From: Lunularia cruciata
Lineage: Eukaryota > Streptophyta > Marchantiopsida > Lunulariales > Lunulariaceae
Length of the DNA: 64,000 nt
Direction: 5' to 3'
Assembly (NCBI GenBank): GCA_948567375.1
Contig: OX419759.1
Span: 11,190,744-11,254,743 of the forward strand
Of the stretch, positions 34,248 through 46,603 are shown in pieces; positions within the stretch are counted from its first letter, which is position 1; each line of letters starts with the position of its first letter. Made by a program: the position numbers and the translations under genes. The notes under the pieces are model-generated. The model ran no database searches. It saw only the letters and a list, made by a program, of their open reading frames with translations, and was not told the origin of the DNA.

Positions 34248-34876
34248 AAATCTATGAATAATTGTGAAATCATACTCTTGTAAAATAAAAACCCATCATG
34301 CAAGCTTTCTTGATAGCTTGTCAGACTCTATCAATCACTTCAATGGCTGATGATCAATGATGGGAGTAAAGGGGTTACCAAACAGGTAAGATAAAAAATG
34401 TGCTACTACCCATATTGCTACCAAGCACTCTCACTCATATGAACTATACTTCACTTCCGTTGAATTGTTGGAGTGACTAGCATAGACCATCACAAATTCG
34501 TTCTCTTCATCGTCATGTTGGGTGAGCATTGCTCCATGCCCCAACATACTTCAATCATTATGAACCTAAAATGGTCATCCTTTGATTGGTCTCCTCAAAA
34601 TAGGAGCAAATGTCAACCTCTCTTTGAGCTCTACAAAAGCTCTCTCTTACTCATCTTCCCAACACCACTCTTATGTAAGCTTGGTTAGCTTTGTCAAGGC
34701 CTTGGCAATGCACTAATCCTTTAACATATTTGTGATAGAAGTTTGCCAACTCAAGGAATGCTCACACTTTGATCACATCCCTAGGCCAAGGAGCATGTGC
34801 AATAGCCTCCACCTTAGATTGTTGAACACCAAGTCCTCCAGGGTAGATAGTGTGGACCCACATACTCAACTTGTTT

Positions 34877-35257
34877 CTAGAAGAAACTACACTTCCAGGG
34901 ATGTAATTTGAGTATATGAGATCTCAACCTCTCAAATACATCCAACAAATGTCTCTCATGCTCCTCCATAGTAGTGTTATAGACCAAAATGTCATCAATA
35001 TAACATTGAGCAAAATCTAATCCCACTAGAATCTTGTCCATGACCCTCTGGAACTTGGTAGGAATGTTCTTAAACACAAATGGTAAGAACCTCCACTTAT
35101 ATAATACATCTTTACCATGAGGATCAATAGTCCAAAATGCTATCTTGGACTTATCCTCCTCCTTGATTGGCAATTGATGATATCCTGATTGAAGATCCAA
35201 AGTACTAAAAATCTTTGCATGCCAAATTGCATCAAAGATCTCATCTGGTGTATACAT
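34877..35257 (-). pseudogene. Element A reverse transcriptase fragment
   Basis: 126 codons containing Phe-Ser-Thr-Leu-Asp-Leu-Gln-Ser-Gly-Tyr-His-Gln, Lys-Ile-Ala-Phe, Leu-Pro-Phe-Val-Phe-Lys-Asn (normally Pro-Phe-Gly-Leu-x-Asn) and the catalytic Tyr-Ile-Asp-Asp-Ile-Leu-Val-Tyr. These are the ordered blocks of a Ty3/gypsy RT. More degenerate upstream sequence of the same polyprotein lies at 35434-35649. Confidence 0.88.
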
Positions 35258-35886
35258 GACATACTAGTCAACCTTAGTCTATTGATTGATAGGACAGTTA
35301 TCTCCACACACCTGCCTATTTGTGTAGTTGCCATGCATATCCTTCTTGGCTACAGTCACTATAGCTAATGCATACTCTCCATGTGAAATCTCCACCAAAC
35401 CAGCCTAAAAAAAATCTCTACTTTGCCTTTGAGTCAATGCTCACTCCATATCACTATATCTATAGGGATGTCAAAAAATTGGTGTATCATTAGTAAGCTC
35501 AATCCAATTACCAGTCTTTTCAAAGCACCCAAATCCTTCATATTGAAAGCAAAACAACTTGTGTAGCACCTCAAGAACCTCCAAACTCTCAGTCTTTCCA
35601 TTCTTGGAAGCTTGGATCCAACATCTAGCTCCCAAGTATCATTTGTCATTGATAGAGGAATGGGAGACTTACTAACTGGTTGCTACACTAGGCACTTGGT
35701 AGCAGTAGTGTCATGCCCCCGACCATTAGAGGTCCCTACCTCTATGTGAAAAACTCCCTCCACTCTGGTTGCAAGTTCCATATGTCCTCTAGCTACATCC
35801 CAAGTAGACCAAGGGTGTAATCCAAGTAGACCATGCTCACTTGGATGGACTCCAAGTAGACCACTCTCCCTAGTAGCTATTGGTTG

Positions 35887-36311
35887 TGTTAAAGACCAAG
35901 ATTGTGGAGAGAAATAGAAGAATGGAAGCTCACATTGGGACGCTTGAATGAAGGACAATTCCAAATACCTAGCATGAGCTTTGGCTTTGGTATTTATAAG
36001 TAGCATACAAAGTCCTTGAGAAGCTTCTCAAGAAGTTTCCTCGAGCCACTTTCTTAGAGTGCAAGCCAAGTTAACTAGGAAAATTCTCAAGAAGCTTCCT
36101 TCTTGAAGCCGCCTACTTGGTGTGCAAGTTAAGCTAGTAAGAAACTTCTAGAAGCTTCCTTCTAGAAGCTACCTGCTTGGGGTACAAGTTAACTAGTTGA
36201 GAAGCTTCCCAAGAAGTTTCCTAGATGCTTCTAAAATATTATAGGCTAATTTGGCTTGTTCTCTACTTCATTAGCCTTACTAACTACATCGCTAAACTCC
36301 ATATTGTTACA
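35887..36311 (-). repeat. Element B 3' LTR (left)
   Basis: Reads TGTTAAAGACCAAG...TTGTTACA on the plus strand, a TG...CA terminus pair. Contains many AGAAGCTTCT-type palindromes. Matches the right LTR along its length with scattered substitutions and indels. Confidence 0.9.
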
Positions 36312-36357
36312 TATTCCTCCACTGCTAGTTGGTGACATCCTCGTCACCATTGAAGTT

Positions 36358-36515
36358 TCAAACTCTTGGATGGCCATTTGTGCATTCAAGAGGTGAGAAA
36401 GAGGTTCCCATGTGGCATCATGAAGGGGATACCTTTTCCAAAGGACCTTGTATTCTATATGTTGTCGGCATCTTTGTTGGATGTGGCGACACGCAAGGAT
36501 ACAATCAACTTCATA
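36358..36515 (-). pseudogene. Element B chromodomain
   Basis: Minus-strand translation gives Tyr-Glu-Val-Asp-Cys-Ile-Leu-Ala-Cys-Arg, then Glu-Tyr-Lys-Val-Leu-Trp-Lys-Arg-Tyr-Pro-Leu and Asp-Ala-Thr-Trp-Glu-Pro, ending in Ile-Gln-Glu-Phe. These are the three conserved chromodomain blocks including the aromatic cage positions, directly downstream of the integrase. It identifies the element as a chromovirus. Confidence 0.88.
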
Positions 36516-36544
36516 CTCCTTATGATAATTGATAGGGATAGAGG

Positions 36545-37748
36545 GAGGAGGAGGTTGGACTCAAGAGGAAAAAGAAGAGGGTTTAGGAACAAAGGGTTTC
36601 AACTTGGAAACATGAAAGATATGATGGATGCACATATGAGAAGGCAAGGCAAGATGATAAGCAACAGGAGAGACAATTTGGGTGACATCAAAAGGACCTA
36701 TCTAACTAGGGGCAAGTTTACAAACTTGGGTCTCAAGTGGGAGGGGTAGATTTCTAAAGGATAACATAACTTTATCACCAACTTCAAAGGTGAGATAACG
36801 ACAATGGTGGTCCACATATTGCTTTTGATGATTTTGAGCAACAAGGAGGTGAGATTTGGCTTGTTGGAGAGATTTGGATATGGTGGTCAAGAAGGTTGAA
36901 GTATGAGGGACTTGAGATGGGAGAGAAGTAAGAAGAGAATCTGGGACAATCGGATCTTGGCTAAAATTGAGAAAGAAAGGAGAGAATCCGGTGCTTGCCT
37001 GTTTAGAATTATTGTATGCAAACTCTATAGCTGCAAGACATTCATCCCAATTGGTATGGTGAATGTTGACAAAGGCACAAAGCATATCTTCCAAGGTGCA
37101 ATTTGCACATTCAGTTTGTCCATCAATTTGAGGATGATAGGCTATGGACAAAGCAAGTTTGGTGCCAAGTATCTAGAAGAGGGCTTGCCAAAACTTTCCG
37201 GTGAAGCAAGGATCACGATTGGAGATGAGTACACGTGGTATCCCATGATGTTTGAATACATTATCAAAGTAAAGTTACACCAAGATTGGAGCATCCACAA
37301 TATCAACAGTTGGTGCCAAATGGATTTGCTTACTAAGCTTATCCACAAACACCATATTTGTTGTGTGACCTTGTTGTGTCTTGGGCAAGGAGGTGATGAG
37401 ATCTAAGCTCACATGTTCCCAACAAGTAGTTGGAATGAGAAGTGGATGAAGGAGTACACTCGGCTTCTGGTTATTGGCCTTGTTGCGTTGACAACTCTCA
37501 CACAATCAAACAAACTCCTGAACATCTTGTGTCATATTGGGCCACCACCATTGGCGTTGGAGTGTACCCAAGGTCTTGTCCACTCCCATGTGACAAACTA
37601 TTGGTAGATCATGGGCTTCATGAAGAGACACAAATTGGAGATCACCTTTGGCTGGAACATAGATCCAATCCACATGGAATAGAAGGCCTTCCTTCAAGGA
37701 GAAGGTGTTGTACTCCTTGTCACATATTTTCAGACGACCATGTACCAT
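36545..37748 (-). pseudogene. Element B integrase (zinc-binding, core, GPF)
   Basis: Three frames in order: an H2C2-type N-terminal region (37748-37506, His-Glu-Ala-His...), Cys-Glu-Ser-Cys-Gln plus the first catalytic Asp block (37505-37275), and Ala-Tyr-His-Pro-Gln-Ile-Asp-Gly-Gln-Thr-Glu with the catalytic Glu (37151-36702), ending in Ile-Gly-Pro-Phe-Asp. The block that normally reads Ser-Asp-Arg-Asp-Pro reads Ser-Asn-Arg-Asp-Pro at about 37217, so the second catalytic Asp is Asn. A TAG lies nearby at ~37178 and another just before GPF. Confidence 0.88.
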
Positions 37749-38168
37749 TTGGAAGAAGGGATCTTGTTGTAGAGCTGACCAAAACTTGTTATGGACCTTG
37801 GGGTCAATTCACACCATTGTAATTGTCACCATGATGAGAGGAAGAGACTTCAAATCAGGTCTTCGTGATAGAGCATCAAGGATAACATGAAACCAACCTG
37901 GTTTGTATTCAAGTTTGATGTCAAACAATTGGAGTTACTTTTCCCATTGATGATGTTGAGTCTTCATGTGTTCCAAGTGTAAGGTCTACAATAATGGCTT
38001 GTGATCAGTTCACATGATCACTTGTTTCTCCAAGAGATAATGTCTCCATACCTTGGTGACATATACCATCGCAAGTTGTTCTTGATGTCAAGCAAAGTAA
38101 TTTCTTTTAGCTGTATTTAGTCACTACAACACAAAGGCAATGGGATTTAGTCCATCTAGGAATTCTTA

Positions 38169-38510
38169 TTACAATACAACTCCAATTGCAAAGTTAGAAG
38201 TATCAAAATCAACCACACAAGGTAGTTGAGGATCATATGGTTGAAGAATGGGTCTTGAAGATACCATATGCTTTAACTTTTGGAATACTTTTTCATGCTT
38301 GGTGGTCCATTGGAAGCTCAAGTTCTTTCCCAAAAGGTCAATCAATGGTGCAGTCACATGAGCATGATAGTGGATGAACCATTGATAAAAACTGGCCAAT
38401 CCATTGAATGCTCGTATTTCTATAGCATCCTTTGGGGTAGGCCAATCACTAATAGCCTTGATTTTCTCTTCTTCCATCTTGGTCCCCTTTGATGAGAGCT
38501 TATGACCCAA
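38169..38510 (-). pseudogene. Element B RT thumb / RNase H start
   Basis: Gly-His-Lys-Leu-Ser, Lys-Ile-Lys-Ala-Ile-Ser-Asp-Trp-Pro-Thr-Pro-Lys, Phe-Asn-Gly-Leu-Ala-Ser-Phe-Tyr-Gln-Trp-Phe-Ile and Val-Val-Asp-Phe-Asp-Thr-Ser are the standard connection blocks into RNase H. The rest of RNase H is not open. Confidence 0.85.
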
Positions 38511-38567
38511 GAAGGTAACCTCCTTCTTTCAAAAGGTACACTTCAACTTCTTGTAGTAAAATTTCTA

Positions 38568-38915
38568 TTATTGTACTCGTCTTAGGACTTCTTGCACATG
38601 ATTCACGTGTTCTATCTTTGTCTTACTATAGATTAAGATATCATCCAAGAACACCACCACAAACCGATACAATAGTCCATCCAACACCCAATGCATCTGA
38701 CCCATGAAGACCGCTAGAGCATTAATGAGTCCAAAAGGTAAAACTCTCCACTCGAACTGCCCATACCTTGTGTGAAAGGCAGTCTTTTGCACATCCTCTA
38801 TATTAATAGGAATTTGCCAATAATTGTTGCAAAGATACAACTTGGAAAAGTAGCATGCTCCACTTAGTTGATCAAGCAAGTCATCGATCCAAGGCAAGGG
38901 ATATATATTCTTCAT
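38568..38915 (-). pseudogene. Element B reverse transcriptase core
   Basis: Tyr-Pro-Leu-Pro-Trp-Ile-Asp-Asp-Leu-Leu-Asp, Ala-Phe-His-Thr-Arg-Tyr-Gly-Gln-Phe-Glu-Trp, Val-Leu-Pro-Phe-Gly-Leu-Ile-Asn-Ala and the catalytic Phe-Leu-Asp-Asp-Ile-Leu-Ile-Tyr-Ser are all present in order. The catalytic aspartates are kept; the frame is cut off from its neighbours by stops. Confidence 0.92.
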
Positions 38916-39015
38916 AGTTTACTTATTGAGCCCATGGTAATTAATACAAAAAACAAAGTCCTCTATCTTTCTTTGGAACAAATAGTATTAGTGCTCCCCA
39001 AGGAGAGATACTGTG

Positions 39016-39429
39016 TCATATGAAGTCCTTCTCCAACAACTCTATAAGTGTTATTCGCAACTCCTCCAACTCCTTTGGTGAGAGTAGATAGATTGGTCTA
39101 CTCATTGGAGTACTCCCTGGCAATAACTTGATCTTGAAGGGCATACCTCGATTGGAGGGTAATCCCTTTGGCAGATCATCCAGAAACACATCCGTAAACT
39201 CATGAACTATCCGATCAACCATTGCTTGATGAGGCTCTTGGCCCTCCTTAGATTGTTCTTGTGCAACCGGCTTGATCCACACCACGAATACAAACTTATC
39301 TTCCTCCAAAGCTTGCTCTATGGCTACTTTACCAACCAACTTCCCTTCCAAGGCCTCATCTCTCTTCCAAGCTTGCTCCATGGTTGCTTTCTTGGCAAAC
39401 TTCCCATCTTGGGACTCATCTTCCTTCAA
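39016..39429 (-). pseudogene. Element B pol: linker and start of reverse transcriptase
   Basis: 137 codons. The first half is an unusual charged linker with repeats of the type Gly-Lys-x-Ala/Val-x-Lys-x-x-x-Glu-Gln-Ala. The second half has Phe-Thr-Asp-Val-Phe, Asp-Leu-Pro-Lys-Gly-Leu-Pro, Leu-Leu-Pro-Gly-Ser-Thr-Pro and Glu-Leu-x-Glu-Leu-Leu-Glu-Lys-Asp-Phe-Ile, the typical entry to a gypsy RT. Confidence 0.8.
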
Positions 39430-39516
39430 GGTTTGCTCTATAGCTACCTTCTCACCAAACTTCCCATCTTGGGGATTGATTATTCTTAGATGTCTTACTG
39501 AGAGATGCCAAACAAC

Positions 39517-39912
39517 CTAGTCAGAAATTCTTACCTTGGTGTTATACTTGAATTTGTCATTGGCTCCAATCAAATTAAACCTTATGATGTTCAACCAAGG
39601 TAGACCCAGAATGATATCGTAGTGTAGAGGTGCCACTACAAACCTCATACACTCCAAATACTCTTTCCTAATCTTGAAGGTAGCAGGATGTGAGGAATAG
39701 GATGCAGAACCTTGTCTACCATCCGCCATCATCAATCTACTTCCAATCATTGGTTTGATAAGAATACCCAATTCCTTTGCTACTTGCATAGACATGCAAT
39801 TCTCCAAACTTCTAGAATCAACCAAAATCTTATAATCCCGATTAGATATTATACCTTGCAAGTGAAGCAAACTTGCATAGGTCGAGCCTTCAATCCCATT
39901 AGAACTAATCAA
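39517..39912 (-). pseudogene. Element B protease region
   Basis: 131-codon frame homologous to the element C protease region. The expected Asp-Ser/Thr-Gly triad reads Val-Asp-Ser-Arg-Ser-Leu, so the glycine is lost. Later Ile-Leu-Gly-Leu-Pro-Trp-Leu is the usual C-terminal retropepsin block. Confidence 0.75.
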
Positions 39913-40022
39913 GCTCCTAGTAGGCGGCTCTAAATCTCCTATTGGGATTCTTTGTTGCCCTGATCATTTTGTTCCACAAACTCCATCTGGGCAACTTGTC
40001 AAGATCGTCCATTCCTAAGTGG

Positions 40023-40064
40023 ACATTCAGCAATGTGATGTTCAACTTGGCGACAATAAAAACA
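40023..40064 (-). pseudogene. Element B gag zinc knuckle
   Basis: Minus-strand reading Cys-Phe-Tyr-Cys-Arg-Gln-Val-Glu-His-His-Ile-Ala-Glu-Cys is a complete CX2CX4HX4C knuckle of the nucleocapsid. The gag frame around it (about 41.0-39.95 kb) is interrupted. Element C has the matching sequence with one cysteine changed. Confidence 0.8.
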
Positions 40065-41096
40065 ACCTTCATTTTGTCATAATCTTTCTCTATCCGCTGT
40101 ACCAAATGATCTCCGTTGGATAGCATCAATCTTCATTGGTACCGGTTCTTCCACTCGTGCGTAGTGTATTGGTAGGCTTTGTGGAGGTTGAGATCAAGAC
40201 CAAGTTGTTACAACCAAGAATTAAAATGCTCAACCAATTGCATGGCTTCTTCTATATTTTATGGCTCCGGCATGGTCACCTCCAATTTGGTTTGTGACGT
40301 CAATCCTCGCACAAATGGATCCAAAATTTCACCTTCTTGGATATCTGGAATTTGCATGATGATGTTTTGAAGTTGTGTGATGTAGCTCCTTACTGAGCCA
40401 ATCTATTTCAACTCCACCAATTTATCTCGTGTGGCTCAAGTGGCATTTATAGTTTGAAATCGACCAAGTATTGCATCCTTGAATTTTGCCCATGTCAAAA
40501 TTGGTGCAACAATCTATCATTTAGTTTGCTCTACTCAGAATCACCACCAAAGTTTTGTTGCACCATCCAATTGGCTAGAAGCCAAGAGAATTTGTTTTTG
40601 CTCATCTTGAAGATTAGTGGCTTCAAAGTAATATTCACATAGTCAAACAAAAAATTCTCCATCGTGCTCGGAAGATTCTTGCCTTCAAACACCTTGGGTT
40701 TTGGAAATCAAATGTGATCTTCTCCATCTTGAACTGACACTCTCTCTATATGTTCTTGTCGTTGCTGGTCTTGTTCATCTAACAATCAAGTAAGATGCTC
40801 AGTTTGTTACTGCATTGCAAGGATAACGTCCGGTATTGCCGCCATAACTACTACTCTATTCCACTACACTCAATTTATCTAATCGATTAACACATAGATA
40901 CAACACATCCACCGTTCTCCATAAGTTACAACCGGAAGTATCAAGGGTTCCTCAAACACGGTGATCATATGCAAAAAATCCTACCCAAAGCGCAAAGTGA
41001 TGAATTGTGTGAAATAATGCTTGGGTAATATCTGGACATGAAAATCCCAATGGTTTGGTTGAAGTGGATTTGGTGGTCCATGAATTCCATCCATCC

Positions 41097-41116
41097 CATT
41101 CCGACTCTCATACCAA
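41097..41116 (-). promoter_or_regulatory. Primer-binding site of element B
   Basis: On the minus strand TTGGTATGAGAGTCGG follows the 5' LTR directly. It resembles TGGTATCAGAGC, complementary to the 3' end of plant initiator tRNA-Met. Confidence 0.8.
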
Positions 41117-41526
41117 TGTAAAAGACCAAGACCAAGGAGAGAAATAGGAGAATGGAGGCTCACATTGGGACTCTTGAATGAGGGAAAACTCTGAATGCAT
41201 AGCATGAGCTTTGGCTTTGGTATTTATAGGTAGCAAACAAAGCCCTTGAGAAGCTTCTCAAGAAGCTTCCTCAAGCCGCTTTCTTAGAGTGCAAGCCAAG
41301 TTAACTAGGAAGTTTTTAAGAAACTTTCTTCTAGAAGTCGCCTACTTGATGTGCAAGCTAAGCTAGTTAGAAGCTTCTAGAAGCTACCTACTTGGGACGC
41401 AAGTTAACTAGTTGGGAAGCTTCCCAAGAAGCTTCCTAGATGCTTCTAGAATATTATAGGCTAATTTGGCTTATTCTTTACTTCATTAGCCTTACTAACT
41501 ATGTCATTAAACTCCATATTGTTACA
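41117..41526 (-). repeat. Element B 5' LTR (right)
   Basis: Reads TGTAAAAGACCAAG...TTGTTACA on the plus strand. Slightly shorter than its partner. A TATTTATA box-like stretch at about 41221-41228 lies in the position expected for the element's own promoter, read on the minus strand. Confidence 0.9.
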
Positions 41527-44079
41527 TGCTGTTTGCCAAGAATACCATATCCACTCGGCCCATTGCCCCTAACATATGCTTGAATTGTCTCGATAGGCAC
41601 ATAGCTCACAAGTGTTTGAGTGGTGATGCCTATCAAGTTTATCCTATGCTGCTCTACCAAGCCAAGGCTCACAATTTGGGTCAAACAATTTAGGTTCATA
41701 GCTTGACCTAACGCTTGACACCTAGATGCCTCTGCCACTATATCACTACTATTCCATTCCAATAGTAATACTAGTGTAGAAACCAATCACTTCTCTCTCA
41801 TTTTGGCATTGGGCTCCACCAATTGCTATAATATAAGTCCAAGTCCTCCTTCTTGAAAAGCATGAGAGCTTGGGAAACTTATAAGTGTGAGAAAAGTGGC
41901 TTGAGGGTGTCCAATTAGGTTCACCATTGTCATAAGTGACCTATTAGCCACTACCACCATCCAAAATTGATGCCTAACATCCAAGATGTCATCAACAATG
42001 ATGTGTTCTAGTCATTGAATCCTATCATAAGTGCATTGTAGAGCCTCTTTGGGTAAGAGGTTTGTCCACCAAAGACGAAGACAATGACCCTATGTTCTCA
42101 CTCTAGCTGCATCTTAAAATACAATAGGTCTTATCCAAGAATGGACATGATGTGTACTCACCACCACTTTGGTGTGAGAATCACCCATCAAAGGGATGTT
42201 CTCCAAAAGGTAAGTTAGAGAAATGGACTGATGAACCTAGAGATGTTGTAGTATACGTAATATCTCCCCAAACACACTAGAACGGGCATCTTGAGGACCT
42301 AGACCTTAGCTAAGATGTGTATATCCCTAACATGGCCATCCCAAAATCACCAAATGACCAAGACCATGTCTCTCCAAGGCTTGTGTCCTTAGTAAGGAAA
42401 TATTTACTGATAGGATCTTTTGGTAATACTTGATTATTGACATTGGTAATAACTTAGGATACCGATAGGCCAAGTGTACCACATGATGTAGAGAGACTCA
42501 CCTAGTAGTCTTATTTCTCTCCACATACAAGTACCTCTGTACTCATATACCCACTTGTAGGACCGCAACTAGTCTAGTGTTTATCCCACCAAATAACTCC
42601 AATAAGCATACTCCCTCTACTAGATATTGCTAAGAAATGAGTACGGTTTCCAAAGGTATTATGGTAATTGACTCTAGAGCTCATCTTCACACTCATTTCC
42701 TGGTGGTACAAAGGCTCCACTCCAAGCCTATTACACCAAGAGATCTGCTTGCTACTCCTCTAAACTCCACAATCGAACATCCAAGGTGGATAGAATGATC
42801 CCACTCATACTCCAAATCCAAGTGATCTTCTCTAGCATTGGAGTCTCTTCTGCATGGGCGTTCCTCTTCAATAAGTTACCAAGCCAAGTAATTCCACCAT
42901 TGAAAGCTGAAATTGATGTTGCCATGGTCTAGGATTGTAGTGAGCCAAGATTGCCTTTATTGAAGTGTATTGGTAGGCAACATAATTATCTCTCACCTAA
43001 TTGCCAACTTGGTCTATAGAAGGCTATCTCCTCCCAATAGTCAATACTAAATTCCATGGGGTATAGCACTACTCCTCCAACTAGCAAATCATAAGACTCA
43101 ACTATTGTTGCAATGGCTTGAGCTCTCACCACCAAGCTATTATTCAGATGACCAAGCTAAACCTGGACAACAAGCTAAGACCCTCTATGGTGTATAGACC
43201 TTCCTTGAAAGTCCCACCAAATGAAAAATCCCCCTCTAGTTATTCAATAAGACAACCTCGGGTGTGAATTGTGCTCACTCAAAGGCCGGTCTAGTTGGTA
43301 ACTCCTCCAATATTTCCATTGTTGCTTGCCATAAACCATTGATTGTTGAGCGGATCCCATGCTTATCAACCAAGTCAACTCCACTATCAACCACCTTTGT
43401 TCTAATACTAGAAACCACATCATCCTTACTCTTACAAAGCATGATAGCCAACCAGAACACTGGGGTTAGGTCAACTCCCAATGTAAACATGTCACTAATT
43501 GAAAATAAAGGGCAATGCATAATCAACTAAGCTATCTGTAACATTGTGCTAGACTCAATCTATGTAATAGCAGGTGGTTGACTAATAGGTAGTCTATCAT
43601 GCACCCCATCACCACCTACCACAACTGCACTTGGATGTCTAGGAGCCATGGATGTTGTCTATAGTGCCTTTGAGAGCATAAAAGACTAAGGAAGTCTGAC
43701 CTGTCTACTAGCCTCTCCTCTTTGTAGGTCCAACTCTATTGATGCTCCTCTAGGCTCTAGAGCACGTACTGCACTCCTAGTCATTGCAATAGATGCATCC
43801 ATTTACACTGCTCCACACATGAAGTCCAAAATGTCTCTATCACTAGCATATGAGATGGAAGTCTTAGCACCCAAATTTGATCTCCCCTCAACTATGGCCA
43901 TATTAGCCAATTGCTCAATCCAAGTAGCCACAACTATATCAAAAGTAAAGGCAGGTATTGCACTCCTACTAGGTGTAGATCCTCTACCACCACCTCTACC
44001 ACTTCATCCTCCATGACCTGAAGCTCCTTTACCACCTGCCATAGCAGCCCTACCACTCTATAACTCCGGATGTAGGTCA

Positions 44080-44124
44080 AAGCATTGGTCACTAGAGTGA
44101 CCATATCTATGACAATGCTCACAT
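44080..44124 (-). pseudogene. Element A gag zinc knuckle
   Basis: Minus-strand reading Cys-Glu-His-Cys-His-Arg-Tyr-Gly-His-Ser-Ser-Asp-Gln-Cys is a CX2CX4HX4C knuckle, followed by Phe-Asp-Leu-His-Pro-Glu-Leu. It belongs to the nucleocapsid part of gag. The surrounding frame is broken by stops, so only the motif is supportable. Confidence 0.7.
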
Positions 44125-46153
44125 TATCTTTGTGTTGGCTATGATGCATTAGAGGTATCACATCTATTGTCTTGTGTACACTCTTTCCTATGGTGAGGTC
44201 CACAAGTCCAACCAGCAATACCACCACTCATTGGTTATTGTTGACCTAAAAATGAAGGCAAAGGTCTAGCAACAGTAGGCCTTCCACTCACTCCATAAGA
44301 TCTAGGCTGTCTACCCCATCCTCAAAAAACCAACTGGGTGTGGTGCACTTTTCTGCACTTTGGAAGAAGTAACAACTATGGATGAGGTCTCCTTACCAAA
44401 TCCAAATGTCACCACTCCCTCCTCCACTATGTTGAGCTAAATATGCTAAAACAAAGACTACCACCAAAGTAGGCAAAGTAGCTTGTAACATCACAGACTC
44501 TATGTCACAACTCCTTGTCCAATATCCCATACCAAAACTAGACTGCTTGGGCTTCAATAACTCCATGAGTAAATTTGATCAGCCATCTCATGCGAGTGTA
44601 TGTCTTGCATATGCTCTCTCCAGCCTTCCATTGGAACTACTACAAGCTCCTCTACTTGTCAGTCCGTACTCCTTGGTAGTTCTATCTCAAACATTGAAAG
44701 AACTCCACCATGGGGTTACACCTTGATACTACACCACCTCATGTTGTGGTACCTCTACTTGTAGTAGCACTATCTCCAACTAGTGCACCTCCACTAGCTC
44801 CATCAATGCTACTAGAGCTAAAACTCATATGTAATGTAGATCTACTCTTCGCAAACTGATGGAGACATAGTTCAAAGACCAAAATTGTCTCCATAGCTCT
44901 ATCTCCTCCAAGTGAGCTCTCCTAAACTCAAAGTTGTCATCTATCAGTAAATTCTATTGTTGAAACAACCCATCCATGCCATGAAAGGTGTGAACAAAGT
45001 CGGGTTCCACATTTATTGCAAGTAACACCAATTATTAAACTCTTGGATGAAGTTATCCAACTCAATGGTTCCCATTGTACCAAAGTAATACCTTGGGCCT
45101 TTGGAGGCCCTATAAATCTTGTCTATGTCCCACAACAACGATGTAGACACACCGAGTGCACTCTCAACTAAATCAACTTTTGTGTCAAACTCTAACTCAA
45201 AGTCAATCTTCTCTCTCATTGGGACCTAAGATACAAGTTGATACTAAGCACCACTTTGAGTAAACCCACTATATATTGTAGCACTATCTTCTCTAAAATC
45301 CCCAAAGAACTCCATCTTGACAAAGTAACTGCAAATTGTAAACCGCAACCCGTAATTGTAACCACCACAAACTGCAACCATTGCAAGCATCCCACCAAGA
45401 ATCATCACCAAAGTGCTAACACCAAGTGCCACCACCAAGTGCAAACACTAACGGAACACTACCCACTATTGTAAGCCTAATTGAGACAACTACACTACGG
45501 GAAAGGGTGACTTGTAACCTACCATCATAACATGCATTCTCACGGTCTCCAAGTCATCACTTCTTACCTCACCGAAGAGAAATACAAGTAGTCTGACTAG
45601 TCATCACTCCAGCCTCACTACCAAGAGCACTCTTAAGCACCAACACTCAGAATTTAGGGTATCTCACACAAATGTTATGCACAAAAAAGAAGTAAAGAAT
45701 GGAAGGGATCTAATCATAAGAAATCTAAACAAAAACACTCCATCTCATAAATCCACAATAGACTGACTTTGTCACCATTTGGCATTTGATATTATAGGAG
45801 TTCATATATACATCATAAGCTACCAAGATCATCAAGAATGAAATCAAATTGTCTCTCCTGGCCAAAGCTACATGTGTATAGATAACACTGGAACAATCAT
45901 TAGGACAACAAGTGAGAGTGGACTTGTTGGCTAGGGCATAAATCTAGGAACTAGAGATCTAGGAGTCAAATCCAAACTTGAGTGCTTCTACACACCATCT
46001 GCCTCACTACCAAATCTACATCAATCAAACAAGCTTCTGCACACTAAAGAAAATCTAAACTCCAATTGAGCTACCAACGATCAACAAGTCTTGGAGATAC
46101 CGCCAACACTCTCAATTCCTGCACTCGATTTCCCCTTGACCTCAGTTCTATGA

Positions 46154-46603
46154 TGTAATTAGATTATTTCTCAACTCAAATCACATTCAATCAGATCAAT
46201 ATTTGATTTATCACTCAATAATTTGTCAATAATTGGACACTAATTACAGTCAAGCCACACCCACTTTAGCTAAGAGAATCCAAGTGATGATTGCCAGCCT
46301 CTATCCATCATAACCAAGAACTCAAAGGCTCAACATCAAAGAAGTGAGCTCTTTGGAGCTGCACTTCAAAAGTATACCCCTTGAACTTGACCTAGGTCTC
46401 AAACCCTAATGGTCCCATTGATGGCACATCCTATGGTGCAAATGGTGCAAACTGATGGTGGGCCCCACCATATAATCAATACTCTAAACACAAAATTTTA
46501 CACAACAAGTAGTCTATGTGTAACTACTAAAATACCTCTAACTACTAACACTACTACTCCAGAATCCGAGCCATCTAGATGCGACACTACAAATGGCGTG
46601 ACA
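46154..46603 (-). repeat. Element A 5' LTR (right)
   Basis: About 450 bp with TG...CA ends on the minus strand. It is followed on the right by AAACC and the resumed family R copy. The left flank of the element ends AAAAC, so the target-site duplication is probably AAAAC/AAACC after one mutation. Confidence 0.85.

Larger units (their letters stand above)
35887..41526 (-). mobile_element. Element B: chromovirus (Ty3/gypsy with chromodomain), nested in element A
   Basis: About 5.6 kb between LTRs 35887-36311 and 41117-41526. Minus-strand order: 5' LTR, tRNA-Met-type primer site, gag zinc knuckle, protease, RT, RNase H, integrase with GPF motif, chromodomain, 3' LTR. Chromodomains in this position direct chromoviruses to marked heterochromatin. 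The integrase has an in-frame TAG and its second catalytic Asp reads Asn. Other domains are split by frameshifts, so it is dead on its own. Five-base flanks (GGTTG left, TGCTG right) do not form an intact target-site duplication. Confidence 0.9.
31851..46603 (-). mobile_element. Element A: degenerate Ty3/gypsy retrotransposon, split by element B
   Basis: Bounded by two LTRs of similar length (31851-32302 and 46154-46603) in a family R copy. On the minus strand the order is 5' LTR, gag with a zinc knuckle (~44.1 kb), reverse transcriptase (35257-34877), RNase H tail (~34.2 kb) and integrase (33643-33311), then 3' LTR. The order RT-RNaseH-IN defines Ty3/gypsy. Element B (35887-41526) is inserted between gag/protease and RT. 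Coding parts are broken into short frames. No clear primer-binding site was found beside the right LTR. Confidence 0.8.

Noticed and set aside
35700-35886. Separate LTR starting TGTCATGCCCCCGACC at ~35710
   Set aside because: It resembles a common plant LTR start, but no second copy or matching end was found in the window.
36366-37822. Plus-strand frames of 126-167 codons
   Set aside because: They lie opposite the element B integrase and chromodomain, which have clear conserved motifs on the minus strand.
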